This document shows, piece by piece, positions 11,001-26,900 of a stretch of 64,000 nucleotides of DNA. Made by a program: the position numbers and the translations under genes. The notes beneath the pieces are model-generated. The model did not search any database. It was given only the letters and a program-made list of their open reading frames with translations, and was not told the DNA's origin. The stretch lies in assembly GCA_032207245.1 (NCBI GenBank), contig CM063499.1:75127478-75191477 (forward strand). Direction: 5' to 3'. Each line of letters opens with the position of its first letter. Positions within the stretch are counted from its first letter, which is position 1. This stretch comes from Pardosa pseudoannulata. Taxonomy: Eukaryota > Arthropoda > Arachnida > Araneae > Lycosidae.

Positions 11001-14000
11001 TGTATCTTATGAGCTTTGATATGGATTACGTATACAATAAAACTATATTTTATTTAAGGGAAGGGGAAGGAAACGTCAGAAACTGCCAAGTAATTCAAAA
11101 TAAATTTTTTTTTAGCTCTTACAAAATTATATATATTTTTTAAAAAATTAAACACTTTACACAGTACTATTGAATATCATAAACAAAGTGTAACTACTTT
11201 GATTATGTTAACAGGAACAATAAACTATTACATAAATAAGAATCTAATAAAAATGTGTCACAAAAGCATAGAAAATAAATAAGAAATATGGAAAAAAGAC
11301 TTAGTAATAATAAAAAAAATTCTTAGAGCATAATAATTTTATATAATCTATTACATTACAGTAAGGTTGATGTTTTATTACCATTCTGAAAATGTTTGCC
11401 GCAAATTCTCGAAGAACTTGGAGTCCAGTCTTGCCTTTTCAAAGCTTTTATCCAAAGCATTCGCAATGTAGAATCTTTAGAAAAGCAATAAAATCAAATA
11501 TTTTCACATTTTTTGAAACGCTTAGTACAGCAGTACGTACAACAGCTTGTTACCATTTTCAGATAATTGACAAATTTAAAACCACAATAAATACAATCTG
11601 TAGGAAATTAAAATGTTCTGCCAATGAGGAAGTTGAGCTGCAATTTTTGCTGCACCTGACGTCATGCACACATTCTCTATAGATGACCACTTCAAAAATA
11701 ACTGATTCTGTTTAGACAGACTCCCTGACCCCTTTGTCTGATATACACCAAGATGGTGGGAGATCATTTGTACTTTTGTCCTGTACTTTGGGACAGCTGT
11801 TAATGCTGTCAATGACTTAACTGTTTTTTAGATGTTAGTGAACTGTATTATGCTGCCCAGAATAGATTGTTGGCAGCTATGCCAAATTCTGCATAGGATT
11901 TTTTTTTTTAAACTGTATAAAGGGTTAAGTTAATATCTGTCTTTTCCTTTATATAATAAATATGCTATAATATTAGATGTATTTTACCTTTTTTAATTTG
12001 TTCTGTAAATGCAAGTTAGTTTAACTTTTAATTTTTTGTTTATTTGTATTTCAGAAATGTTTAGTGTAAAGCAAGATCTCAGACTATTTGAACTAAATTT
12101 TACTTTTCAGTATATTTTTATTTGTTTTACATATGGTTAATTCTTTTAAGGGGGCACGTGTGTGGATTCCTGATCCACAAGAAGTATGGGTTGGAGCAGA
12201 AGTAGAAAAATTTGACAATAAAGAATTGCATGTTGTCCTTGAAGATGGCAGAGTAAGTAGCAATTTTGTGCATCTTACATTGTTATATTAAACATAAAAA
12301 TTTTGTTATTTTGGATAGCTTTATAACTTGCATAGTTTATGATTATAAAATGTTTTTTTAATTCCAGTTTGCATTAGCGAAGTGTTATAAGAAAATTTTA
12401 TGCTTGTTTTAGGGTTGGCACGTTTTTGCCAAAGGTAGAAAAACCATGGAAAAAAAACGGTAAAAACCGTCCTGGCAAAAATACATTTTTGCCACTTTAT
12501 GCAAAGTGGCAAAAATGGATATATTTTATTCACGGGGATGTAACTATTTTAACTTTTACTAATTTTAACTCTTATCTAAAGATACATAATGTTTTTTTAA
12601 CATAGAATATTCAATGCGTTATTGAAACAGTAATCTAAATCTAAAGTTATACTACCTAGCGATACAAAAAAAAAGATAAAATGAAGATTGATTTTGTAAG
12701 TTTTTATGTGCAGTGTTGTTTTTAATGTAATTATTAGCTTATTTCCCTTACAAACTGTAGGTTTAAATGTTTTTAGTACTTATATAATATATATCTTATA
12801 TATGTATATACACACATTACAATTAAAGACAACATTACTATATTAAATTGATAAATAAAGAAAGCATTTTTATCCCATGTCTTCATCATATAAATTTATT
12901 TACAAAAATAGAATATGGTATTTTCATTGCTAACATCAATGAAAATTATTTTAAATTGTCAAATTAATACTAATGAAATACCTAATTAATATTCTGATTT
13001 AAGTCTCAATTGTATTATGTACAAAATTATTTTTTATTTTGTACATTTTTAAAATCCAGCCAATTTTTCTAGATTTTGCCATTTTTGCTGGTTTTTACCA
13101 GGTTTTTTTCAGTTTTTGCCACTGTCCTGGCAAAAATACCATTTTGCCGGCAAAATGACCAACCCTAACTTGTTTTTAAACTTTTAAAAATGTTAAATAT
13201 GCATGGTTTTGTATGAGTTTAAAATGTAAGGGAACAAATTTTGTTATGGGCTATATTTAACACCTATTTGCATGTCTGGATAACTTAAAAGCATTTATTG
13301 ATTGTTTACAGATGATTTCTTATCTAATTTATTATTTGATATGTATATAGTAAAATAGTGCACAATAAAACCACATTAAAAAACTTTGGGGCCCTAGACA
13401 TTTTCTTCTTATTGGGCCCCTTCCCTCTTCCAAAAGAAAGAGGGAATACAAAAAGTGTAAAGTAATAAATTGAAGTTAAATAATTTAAAAAAACTAAAAT
13501 AAATCTGAACAACAGGGCATTTGTGGCAGGGAAAAAAAACTAAAATCTGTTTTCAGTGGATAAAAATAAAAGAAACATATGGATACCAAAATTATTATAT
13601 TTTTGTCAAACATTAGTATTAAAATTTTTCATTTCAGAGTATATAGCCTTATAAAAAACTACTTAAAAGTAGCTATCCTCTAAAAAATTTCTTAATGCTT
13701 TGTCAATATATATGTATATATATATGTAATAATATCAATATTTAAGCCCCTAAAGTCTATCTAAAATTATCCCTTTTCACCATTCACTATCCTAAATCTT
13801 AATTACTTCTCTTTATATTAACCATCTGTTCCCAGCCATCTAATTTGAATGAGGATGTTTTCATTCTGTCAGCATAACTCAGAAATTTTTTCTTTGATTC
13901 TCAAAGCAAAAAAGGATATAGCTGGCATTTTAAGAAGTAATAACTCTCCCATGAAAAATCTATAACGATCAGCAATAATATCTGGATAACTTTGGCAGAT

Positions 14001-14357
14001 GTCTTTAATCAAAGGTTACTCTCTATAAGCATTTAACTGTTGCCTCAGCATTTTCCCACAACACTAAAACCCTATACATTATTTGGTCATCTCTCGCAAA
14101 AGGTCAGCATTAAAGAGAGCATTGTTCTGACACCATACGGTTCAGATGCCTCTGGATTTTGTGCTGTCTTAAGAAGATGAAATAAAGATTACGTTCGGCC
14201 ACGACGACTGATGTGTTTCTTCAGTACAGAAACTTAGCAGGACACTTGGCTGCACAGTATGCCCAGTCTGAGGAAAATAATAAGGTGGCAATTTAAAATG
14301 GATTTCAAGTGTAAAAGTTTGGGTCTGGTTTGTTCCCTGTCGATTACACACACACAC

Positions 14358-14390
<33 letters not shown>

Positions 14391-17300
14391 TTCGAAAAGT
14401 AATCTTGTTATCCTTCATAAATATATATTCTCATACTATTTCTACTTAATTATATATATGAGGCATTTCATTTTAATATTTATATTAAGCTGAGATCTAG
14501 GTTTAAACATTAGTAATAATTAAAAAAAAATCTGTTGGTAATTTAAAAACTAAAGTTCTCTTGTCTAAACAAATGAGATGATTACAGCATTTGAAAGATA
14601 ATGGCAAATGGAGCCAAATATATTGTCTTGTTCCAAAGTCTTAGAAGGTGAAAGCATTAATTGAAACATGGTCATTGATTGTAGTGGTTCAATGTTTTTA
14701 CATTTAATTAAAATGGTTTTAGCTGGTATTCAATTGTCTTCCAATAATTATTAGAAATTCATTCTAATTTAAGTTAATTGTTTGGGGACCATCAAGGTGT
14801 GCTGAATTCAAGAAGTATTATTCATGGCTTAAAGTTCATGTGAAGATGGGTACATTTCTGGTGGGAATTATTTAAGCAAGTAGAGTCTGCATCATACAGA
14901 AGTGATTTTCATCTCTTTGAATTGCTAATGAAACACATAAAAAGTCACCATTACAGAACTAATTCTGAAGCTAAGAAAATTGTTTTGTTGTCGTTCCATG
15001 ACCTGAACATTGATTTCTTATATGCCTTGTTCTATAAATTGGTGTATCAAGGAATATGTGATTTAATAACTGCTGTGATTATGCAAAGTTAGTAACAAAT
15101 ATCACTGCTTATTGCCATTGTGTGTCTCTTCAAATTCATGAATAAAGGGTTTTTTTCAGAAGACATATACTTTTTGAACTATGCTCTTTATTTTCAAGTT
15201 TATTATATTCAGGCTTGCAATTCCGTCACTTTTCTCCTCTTTAGTCACTTTTTTTACAATTGATCACTTTTAGTCACTTTTTTCTTGGTGTATCACAGCA
15301 AAAGTCTAGTGTTGAAAAAAAAATCATAATTAATAACAAAATATTTAAGACCAAAATGGGATGCTCTAATCTTATTTTTTTATTAAAATGCAATTGGTCA
15401 TGGTTTCCAGAATTTAGTGATTTTAAAAAGTCGCAAAGAATTTCCTGAAATCTACATTTGTACTGAAATGTGCATTTAATATATTAAAGTAATTTACGTC
15501 AAAGCACACATTTCTCTTTTTCTTCACAATTTTTGTTTAGATACTCTAATCTCGATATGTACATATTTCAAAACATCATTAATATATGCCGAAAATTGTG
15601 ATTATAAAATTAATGTTTTGTATGTATTCAAATCTAATTTCTAGATTTTCTTGAATAAGAAGCAATGTTGAGTTGTGTTAAACAAAATTTTTAACCTTTT
15701 TTGTATTTGACGCTAAAATCATGTCTTGCATGAATCATTTGATTTAGAGTTAAAATAAATAGAAAAATCTTAGTAATAGCATCTGTAATCAAGAGGAGAA
15801 AAAAATCGCGTTTTTTTTTAATGTTTAGTCACTTTTTAGTCACTTATTCTGTATTATTTGTCACTTTTCTCAACTTTTTGAAAATACCTGAGCAGTTGCA
15901 AGCCTTTGTGTTTATGATATTTTTTCCATAGATTATCTCTTTGAAGGATATATTATTAAATATTTTTAGAAATGTCATAATACATAGTTTGTGTTTTCCT
16001 TTCTAATGAACTATCTCTATACTTTCAGACGCAAGTCATTCAAGTAACATCTAATGATAAGTTGCCCCCTTTAAGAAATCCAGATATTCTGATTGGTGAA
16101 AATGATCTCACTTCTCTTTCCTATCTTCATGAACCAGCTGGTAATAATGAATATTTCAGAATCTTAAAATTTATATGTTCATTAAAGAGTGTATTACAAC
16201 TTTTATTTTTTCTTTCCAGTTTTATATAATCTCCAAGTACGATTCTGCAATCAAAATGCAATTTATACTTACTGTGGTAAGTAATGTTTTTTATTTAAAT
16301 GTGAACTTATATGCATATGTTATAGATGATTTTGAAAATTATTTTATAATGCATTTTATAGCAGTCTACTGTTATTTCTTGTTTCTCTTTGGACTGCTAT
16401 TCATCTTATTACTATAAGAATGCATAAAATCATTTCACATATAGCTGAAATAAGTGGGATGTTACTAAAACCTCCTAGACAGGGGGTGTTGGGTGATGTT
16501 TTTCTGTAATCATGATCTTCTTTCTTTCTATGGAATCTGGTAGTAAACAATAACACACACTTCATATTAGTATATGAAGCAGGGCCGTAGCCAGAAATTA
16601 TATTCGGTGGGGGACATTGTTTTTTTTTGTGAAGGATACTTCAATAAAACTACAGGTTTTCTCATGTATGTATATTCCTAATGAGTATCATAATACAATG
16701 TGATTTTAAAATATCAAAATAATTAAAATATGATATAATGGACAAATTTATAGCCTTGAATTAGTAATGTAGTAACTACACAATGAAGTAAATAGTAAAA
16801 TTAACACTGAAAATATATAAACTATACATGGTATTAAATTCTAATTTATTAAACAGAAGTATGACTAAAGAAAAAGAATAATTTTGAAAGTAATGAAAAT
16901 TTTCAAATTTTTACTTGCATATTATAAATTATGCTCTTTTTGAAATTTTCGCCAAAACATTTTTACAAGTTCTTCCGATTATACAACAATATTGTGATGA
17001 ATTGCCAAAAGTGCTAGTCACTCTGTTCTTACATGACGAATCTAATTTGGACCTACTTCTTAACTCAATGTCACTATGTCTAACGATGGCCGACTGGTTA
17101 GGGTGCTGGCCTTCGGTACTAGAGTTTGTGGGTTCGAATCCTACAGTGACATGGATGTTCATAGCCATTTGGAATTGGCTTTAAGCTGTAGGTCCTGGTC
17201 TCATTAGCCTTTGTGTTGCAAAAAGTAGACCGTAGAACTCCAAACCAAACCAACGTCATTGTTTTAAGCCGACTGTTGTCTATGCACAGCTAGGCAGGTG

Positions 17301-20300
17301 ACACACCCACACACATGGCCAATTTTCTTTCCACGAGACAGTCTTTTAGAATTTTGGAGGGGGACCCACCCCTTGCGTACGGCCTTTATGTGAAGAAATT
17401 CTTTCTCTGAAGAAACAAATGTTACACATATCACTGTAGAATAGCAATTACCTTAGCTAAAGCATGATTTTGTGACAACCAAATTCATTACTTTATACAC
17501 AAAGGGAATTTTATTCAGTTATGGAGAATATTTTTTCCTGATGATCATTCCTATTTTCAATTAGTTTCTAGAGATCTCACTGTGTTTTTTGATTAAGTGT
17601 AAGAAGCTCTCACCTAATTTTATTGGTAAGGAGAAAACCCTGTAAATAATGCTTTTTTAGCTACAGCAACACATTATTTTATGAGTTTAAATAACAGCAG
17701 TCGTAACCGGACTGTTACCACCAGAAGTAACTCTAAATTTGATAGAAAACTACAATTTTGCTAAAATGTATGTATTCAAAATTTGGTTTTTAAGTCAAAA
17801 TGGGCTCAAAGTATATGAACACAATACAGGTATAATTATAAAACATAATTATAAAAAATGCTATTTTTGGACTCTGGTCCAAAATGTGAAGCTCATTCAA
17901 AATCTTGAGGTTTATTTTTATATGATTAAAATACTTTCCCTATGCCACATGTATGTAAAAGTAAAAAGGGATGTATTGAGCAAAATTTTTTTGGTCAATA
18001 TGTAATTTTTTTATAACATTTCTAAGTCTTTTAACAAGAGTAACTCCTTCTACCCTCCTTGACTTTCTCTCTTAATTTACCCATATTGTACCACATCAAC
18101 TAAATATTTCTGTAAGTTATTAAAACTTAATCCATATCATTAATATGGTGTAACTAAGTATATAAAACCAAAATTTTGAAAAATATATTTTTAATTTTTT
18201 ATGTAATTGGCTGCCCTATAAATAGGACAACAGTCCAATACACTACTAAAACTTAACAAATATCACTTACAATGCAGTAGGCTGATCATAGATGAAATTT
18301 GGGGAAACAGTCAAAACAAAGTCCAACATTACATTTTAAGCATACTGTGGTTGGTTTTCTCTCTCAGTTATTGAACTGGCAGTAAGAGAGTAAATTTATA
18401 TTGCAATCGCCAGTTTTTCTGAATGGAATAGACATCTATTTACCCCTTGTTGTGTCTAGGTGTGTGAACAGGTGTTTGAACTGGTTTTCATTTGAAGATA
18501 AGAAAAGAATTATGATATCGAATTTGTGGGAAAGTAATCTGGATTGAACCGTTGTTTTAATTTTAGGGCACCTTTTTTATACTTACAAAATACATGTGTA
18601 AAATATATTTTTTAACAAATTTTCAGCTACACTATTAGCTCTGTTTTTAAACTAAAAGTAACCTCCACAATGTTTAAAAAAAATAATAAATATAAATATA
18701 AAGATTAAATGGAATTTTATTTGCTATCCTGTTTATAGGACAGTGGTCCAATATGGGTTAAAAAAAAATTACTCTTAGATTTTGTGTAATTTGTTCGTAA
18801 TTTTATTTTCAATTTCTCAATTATGTACATTTAGGTATTGTGCTTGTGGCAATCAATCCATATGAAGAATTACCCATTTATGGAAATGATACAATTATGG
18901 CGTATAGAGGTCAGTCCATGGGAGATTTGGACCCTCATATATTTGCTGTATCCGAAGAAGCTTATACACAAATGGAAAGGTATGTATCTTCAATTTTGGA
19001 CCTGGCATATTTGCTACAAGTATAAAGAGTTACAGTCTAAAAGTGCTACTGATAAGTTAATTTTCCTCTGAGATTGCTTGTAAAAGTGAACAGAAATTTA
19101 GGAATCTTTGAATAGAATGTATTGGTAGATGGTAAATAAGAAATTCTATAGTTATTTCTTATTTGCTGTAATACTTGTCCTTGAAATTAATTACTTAACA
19201 CATTCAAGTTGCCTTTCTGTAAGAAACAACTTTATTAAATTCATGGTTTCCGTGCACCTGGAAAGTCATGGAAAATCATGGATTTAGACAATGGATTAAT
19301 TTTGTCAAGGAAAGTCTTGATTTTTCAAGTAAAATGAGTAAAAGTCATGGATCCGCTAAACTACCGATTAAAAGTAAATGCATTGAATTGTTTAATTCTA
19401 TATTTACTTGTCATTTGGCTAAAGTTACTGAGTTTGGTATTGATGTATTATCCTATTGAACCTATTGCCAAGTAAAATTTATTCACCAAGGAAACTCAAA
19501 GCAAGAAAGCTTAATGGGTGGGAAAATGTATATTATTATGTTTTTTTCTTAAATTGTAGATTAAAATTTTATTAATGTAATAATAATTATTTTTAATAAA
19601 AATTAGTTAAGATTTTTGCACAAAATATAAGTTTATCTCTAGGGATATTGTATATAAACATTATAGAGTTATATTTGGCTATTATTCATGGTCACCTGGA
19701 TAATACCAAAGTACCCTGAATTCAAATTGGAAACATTTTGATTGAAAAATTGCTATATGATTAAACTTAGGTATGTAGATACAACAATTTATTTTTATGT
19801 ATGTGAATTTATTAACACTTATAAAGTAAGTTTATAGTTTTTTTTGATAAAATTTCTGTAATTTCTCTAAAAGCATATATTTTATTTGTATGTACATCAG
19901 AAGTTTTATTCATATATACTTTAACGAAAACTTTTTAAAGTCATGGAAAATGATCTGCTAAATCAGGGAAAGTCATGAAAAGTCATGGATTTGAAACATT
20001 TTATTTTGGCAGATACCCTGTAAATTTGTATGTTTAATAATTTTGACATTTTTTCCCTTTACAATGTGTTTGGTTTTTTACTCTTGTGCTATGCAACTGT
20101 TATATTTCTATACTTTAACCCTGACTTTAATACATAATACTGAAATTTACTATAGCAAAAAACTTTTTTGATTTGACTGAAATTAATTTTTGAAAATCAT
20201 CAGGTTCAGTAGTTATTAATTTTATTATATATTTTGAATTTTAAGTATATGATTGTAAGGATATGAAATTATTTTTAATTATATAATATTGAATAGCACA

Positions 20301-23300
20301 TTTATATGTGGGTAACTTGTAGCCTCATAAAAGTTAGCTCTTTTATTAATCAATATTTTACTATATAGATAATGGTAAATTGAAAAATGGAATTAAATAA
20401 AGAATGGCATGAATATAAGTTTCAGTAATTACTGGTGGTAAAAACCAATTTTATATTTCATGAATGTGTTTCTTTATAATGCAATAGATTTATATAAAAA
20501 TACTTCTGATATTATTCTTATTCAGGGTTCTCACGGTCCTTAAAAGTCCTTAAGAACTCTTTAATTTTAACTTTCATTTTTAAGGGCCCTTTAAACTACT
20601 TAATTTTTGTCAAAGGTCTTTAAAAACTCCTTAATTTTTAAATTGGAATGCGATCAATTTCTCCATTGATGAGATCCATAGTCTCAATGTGATTTCCTAT
20701 CAGTTTTCTTGTGACAGTTTTTTTTTTATTTACTTTTTTGACAAATAAATAATCTTTTGTGTACTTATAAGGTATAAAGTATAAAGTCAGCTGCCCTTTT
20801 CTAATAGCTAACAGTCATGCAGATTTTAAATAAACGAAGCATGGAGGATAGGGGTTTGTAGATATATCAGTTACTTATGGAAGTTTAATTTTCCTTGCAT
20901 TGAATGTAATAGAAAAATATAAAACTTTCTTCTTTCCCTGGCAGCGTCTGGTATAATCAGCTAGTACATATATATAAACTCTTATATAAATGTATATATC
21001 AGTCATTTTTAAATCCTCAGGAAGTACTGTTTATAATGTTTTTATTAATAATTTATTTTTATTTTGTTCACTCCCAAAACTTTAGATGTACATTTTTCAA
21101 AATTAGGTGTTGTCAAATATTTATTTTATATTAATTTTTAGGCATTTTTAAAAACTTAATTCTGAAATATTGTAGGGCATTTATTGAACATGCCTTGTCT
21201 GGTTCGTAATCATTAAAATATGTTCCTCGGGGGATAGGGTTTATGCTGTTATGTCATGTATTTCAAGTAGGTCCTTATAAAAAGTTACTTTAGTCCTTAG
21301 AAAGTCCTTAAAAAGTCCTTAATTTTTGTTCTGGAAAAAAAGTGGGAACCCTGTTATTCCTTCTTAATATTGTTTTTGTATTGTATTCTTTTATAATGTA
21401 ATAAATTAATTTAAAAATACTTCTACTTATTTTTTATTTGAAGTGGTATATAAATATGTAGTTTATTGCAAAATAGTTAATGTTATAACAGATTATTATG
21501 TTTACTAGCATATAGCCCATAATATGACAGGATCGGTAACATTTTTAATTTTCCAGAATTGTAAGGTACCCTATGAGGCCGGTAAAAAAAAGGTTTGCTT
21601 TTTGGATGAGAATTATCGTTCTACAAAAATAATCGATTAAAATTATCACTTATGTACCTATTCTATTATTTAAGCCAAATATAAAAGAAAATTATTTAGG
21701 TAATATCTAAGTTTAGGGATAAAACGTATGGAAATCATGCAGAAGATATTTAAATAATCTAAAATAAATGATTAAAGGAGATAGTTAAAGGACTGACGTC
21801 ATAATGCTAGAAAGAAATTGTTATTTTTACCTATTTATTGTGTGATAAATTGCTAAATTTAATAGCCTGCTACTAAAATAGGGCTTGATATAATGGCATT
21901 AAATGCTCGAAAAGGGGGACGAGGTGAATTTCGAACGTTTTAAATATGATAGTATTTTTCACTGTGATACGATGCTTATTCATACCAATTTATTTTTTAA
22001 TCTTATTTATAGGTTAGGAAAAAATGAACTTTACTCGCTTTAAATTTTGCTAACCCTAACTCATCAAAAATCCAATATGGATGCTCTATCCCATACCATG
22101 TCCAACCGCTTCATCAATTCGAGGACAGATAGACAGATAACTTAGGCTATTATTACATTATGAAAAGAAAGTTTAAGTCATAAAAAGTTGAAAAAATAAT
22201 AAACATTTATTTTAAAAATAATAAAGCAATTTTGAAAACAATAAAACAACTTTAAGAATAAGAATTTAAAAGAAAAATCAGAAAATATTGAAGTAATTAG
22301 ACATTTAGAAAAATTTGGCTGAGTTGGGGACAGAACCGTCAACCTGAAAAGTACGCTGAACAAATGGGCAGACCCTCTACCAAACGTGCTAGGCTTACAC
22401 TCGATGAAGGAACTAATAAGAGTATATGAGGGTCGAGTAAACACAGTCCAGTTTAAATATTACGCTCTGCCTCACTGCTCCCTCTTATTCTATACTAAAT
22501 TCATATCAAGAATGAATTTAGTATAGAATAAGAGGGAGAATAAGACTTGAAATAATAGCGTTAAATGCTCGAAAAGGGGGGATGGGGCGGATTTCGAACT
22601 CGTTTTGTTAATTTTCCTAATCCCAACTCATAAAAAATCCAATATGGATGCCTGTTTCCATTCCAGGTACAATCGCTTCATAAATTTGCGGACATACAAC
22701 TTAGGCTATTATTATATAGGGGATGTGAATACAAAAATATTTTATAATTTTTTGTTGTTAAATAATTAATAAATGACTTAATGTTTTATTTTATATATCC
22801 ATATAGTACAATGAATTGATATAACTTTAAAAAACTATAAGTCTAACAGTTTATATTTTAACTCTTTATAAATCTTACATCAAAAAAGTATATAATTAAT
22901 AACATGTATAGATTTTTTGAGTTTGTGTTTTAATTAACATTTACTATTATTTTGTAATGTTCTTTGTTTTTATCTATTTTAGAGAGAGCCAAAACCAGTC
23001 AATCATTGTAAGTGGAGAATCAGGAGCTGGCAAAACTGTATCAGCCAAATATGCTATGAGGTACTTTGCTACAGTGGGTGGTTCTTCCACAGAAACACAA
23101 ATTGAAAAGAAGGTTCTAGCATCTAATCCTATTATGGAGGTTAGTATAAAAAATAGTCATATGAACAAAAAGACTAACAAAATTTATCAGCACTTCAGTA
23201 TTCAGAGTCATAGTTCAAGTTTAATGGGCATGATAGGCTCAAGCAAACTGCTTTACATATTTAGTGTTAAACCCAAAATTGATAAATATGGCTAATAAAT

Positions 23301-23917
23301 GCAGACATGCCAATTGCTCCAGATTATCCGGAGTTGCTCCGGAGAAATGAGAATGTTTGACAACTCCGGAAACTCCTCAGATTGCTCCGGAAAATAACAA
23401 AATTTTTGAACAGCTAAAAGATCACAATTCAGCAATTAAATACAAACTTTTGCAAAAAATAATGCTGAATATTACTCTTTTCACAAAGCATGTTAAGGGT
23501 TTTCAGTACTGTGCGGAAAAACCAAACTGAATTTATTACAAATTTCAGTAGACAAACTAGAATATCTGATGATGATAGAAAAATTGAAATATTTGAACAA
23601 GGTTGATGTTGCTATAAAAAACTCTGTTCTGAAAAATAAGTTGTTAAAGCTAAAAAAGCTACTCATAAATTTTTAAATGCATGAATTTTAATTTACATTT
23701 TACAATTTACTACTCTGAAATTATTATAAATTTAATTTTAATTTATAAACCAATAAGGTATGTACTTATGTATAATCTGTTATTACCATATTAAAATTTC
23801 AAACCACAATGTTGCTCTGGACACAAGTGCCTGAATGTTGGCATGTCTGTAAATGTTATTGTTTGAAAAATTTGCAGAAGTGTAATCTTTTAAGTATGAA
23901 TACAAAGATATATATAT

Positions 23918-23975
<58 letters not shown>

Positions 23976-26900
23976 CAGACTTCTCAATGGGTGGTTGTAG
24001 TCATGGCCATAAAAATAACACCATTTTAACTAAGGATCTTTATTAAGATAACGTTGGAGGATGGGTTCCCTCTTCATCATAGAGACAGAACAAAACTGAA
24101 GGGTCATCTAGCATGAAGTTATATGTACAAGACCTGGGGCAACATCTGTGTCTCTAGAAAAATCTGCCTCCGACAGTGTATATCTCCATTTTATTTGGAA
24201 ATTTCCTAAATTGTGCACTAGGGCCATGGACAAGAGATAAGGTCTCTTTGCCCTGAAAAACCCTTAGGGAAGAAGAGTGAATATTTTACAATTTTGAAGA
24301 AATTCAACTAATTTTGGATATTGTAGATCCCCCTCTCCCCCAAAAAATTATGAAGAAAAGGAAAGAAGTTTTCTTTTCTGTGCAAAACTTCCAGAAAGAA
24401 GCTTTGCTTGTATGAAGATAATTAGAACTAGTCTTAGAAAGAGATGTACAGAAAAGGAACAGAAAAATTTAATGATTTATTTTATTGCAAAAGCCCAAAT
24501 TTAAAAAAGCCAGTTACTCTTTCCAATGCAAAATAAAAATTTTGGAAAAATAAGAAAAAATATTATTTACATGTAATTTGTATTAACATAATTGCAAATA
24601 AAAGTAAATATAATTTTTTGCTTGAAATTTAGGAGATAGAATGGGTCCTGCATGGGAAAAAAAATCTAATTTAGGAGATAGAATTTTTTTCCCATGCAGG
24701 ATCCACATTTTGCTCATAACTGGATCCCTGAAATTCATGTTGGGCACATGAATTCATGTTTAGCATAAACACTATCCTGTTAGATATCAAATTATTAAGT
24801 TATATTTACCTTATCTTAATGATGTTATGATTTTTAACTTGATAGATGTATTTGTTTATAATAACTCAAAAATTGAAGATATCTTTGAAATATTTTAATT
24901 TCTGGCTTGTTAATGATTACATGCATTTACATTTTTAGGCTATAGGGAATGCAAAAACAACTAGAAACGATAATAGTTCACGGTTTGGAAAATATATAGA
25001 AATAGATTTCAATCCCAGATATCACATCATTGGTGCCAACATGCGGACATATCTGCTTGAAAAATCTAGAGTTGTATTTCAAGCACCAGAAGAGCGAAAC
25101 TATCATATATTTTATCAGCTCTGTGCTTCTTCAGAGTTAGATGAACTACAAGATCTGCAATTAGGTATGTTTTGGTTTCTCTTTTATATTTTATGTATAC
25201 ATTGTCTTATCATTATTTCAACAAACTAAATGTTCTGAGGAAATAATGTAATTTAATTTGTCATATATATTAACTGTCCAGACACTGGTTCAGTGTTTTG
25301 AGTCTTTATTTTATCATTTTCTTTATATGTCAGTAGGTTTGCATTTAAATTTAATCATTCTAAATAAATAATTGCTTTCAACTTAAGATCTACCTAATGT
25401 ATTGTTTTATCCTCTGTTGTAATACAAATTAGTAAAATATTTCATTAGTATATGAAGATTTTATTATATTTGTGTGTGTGTATATATATGTATAATATGT
25501 AATGATATTTTAACCCAATAAATTAATTTAAATTATAGCTATATTATTTGTTTTTTGGTGATTCTTTACCTAAAAGATAATTTTTCCAGTACTTTTGTGA
25601 AAGTTCACTCACTTTTCTTACTTCTTACAATAATTCTGTTAAAATTCTGTTTTAGTCAACTGTTCTTGTATAATGATAAATTCTTTGCACAGGTGCCAAC
25701 ATTGTGTTCCCCATGTGATCTTTTTTAACCTTTCTCATTTTATAATCAACTCCATCCCGATGAGTTTCAAGTATAATATTGAAACATTTTATAGCAGACT
25801 GGCTAAATTTCTCTTGCCATATAAACCTATATTTTATTTCTGATGTTTTGGGTCTCCTCTCTTTATCTTGATGCCCTTCAGAGATACCCACCTTGGAGCA
25901 ACATTATATACATCAGTATACGACATATATTTCTATATGGACCATGTAGAACAAGATGTAAACATTGAGTCAGTTGCAGGGTTCCCACGGTCCTTAAAAG
26001 TCCTTACAAACTCCTTAATTTTAGCTTTCATTTTTAAGGGCCCTTAAAACTACTTAATTTTTGTCAAAGGTCCTTAAAAACTCCTTAATTTTTAAATTGG
26101 AATGAAATCAATTTCTCCATCAACGTGATCCACTGTCGTCACATGATTTCCTATCAGTTTTTTTTAGTTACTTATTATTTGACCAATAAATAATCTTTTG
26201 CATACTGAAAAGGTTTAAACTATAAAGTCAGCTGCCCTTTCCTAATAGCTAACAGTTCTGCAGATTTTAATTAAAGTAAGCATGGAGGGTGGGGGGATTT
26301 GTAGATATTTCAGTTACTAATGTAAGTTTAATTTTTCTTCCATTGAATGTAATAGAAAAGTCTAAAACTTTCTTCTTTCCCAGGGAACGTCGGGTATAAT
26401 AAGCTAGTATATACATATATATATATATATGACACGTTATACTACATCCTGAGTACATTTTCATAGCTTTATTCAAATCTCTCAGCACACTACTCATTAA
26501 CCATCTTCAATGGCATCGCACATTGGCACCTAACTTTTAACAAAGGCAGGCTTAGTTGCCTCGGGTAGCCACAGCTCTGTCTGCAGAATGTGCACACTGC
26601 TCTCTGCTCAGATCACAGCACGTGAGCTGTATTTATGTGGCTAACTCCTCACGCCGCGTCACTCTCAGTAAAGAATCCTTAATTAAAATCTTTTAAAATT
26701 AATCTACAATTTAAATCTTGACATATATATATATATATATACACTAGCAAAGGAAATATATATATATGTGTCATTTTTAAACCCTCAGAAAGTACTGTTT
26801 ATAATGTTGTTTTTATTCACAATTTATTTCTAGTTTGATCACTCAAAGAGCTTTAGAAGTACATTTTTCTGAATTAGTTTTTGTCAAATACATTTATCTT

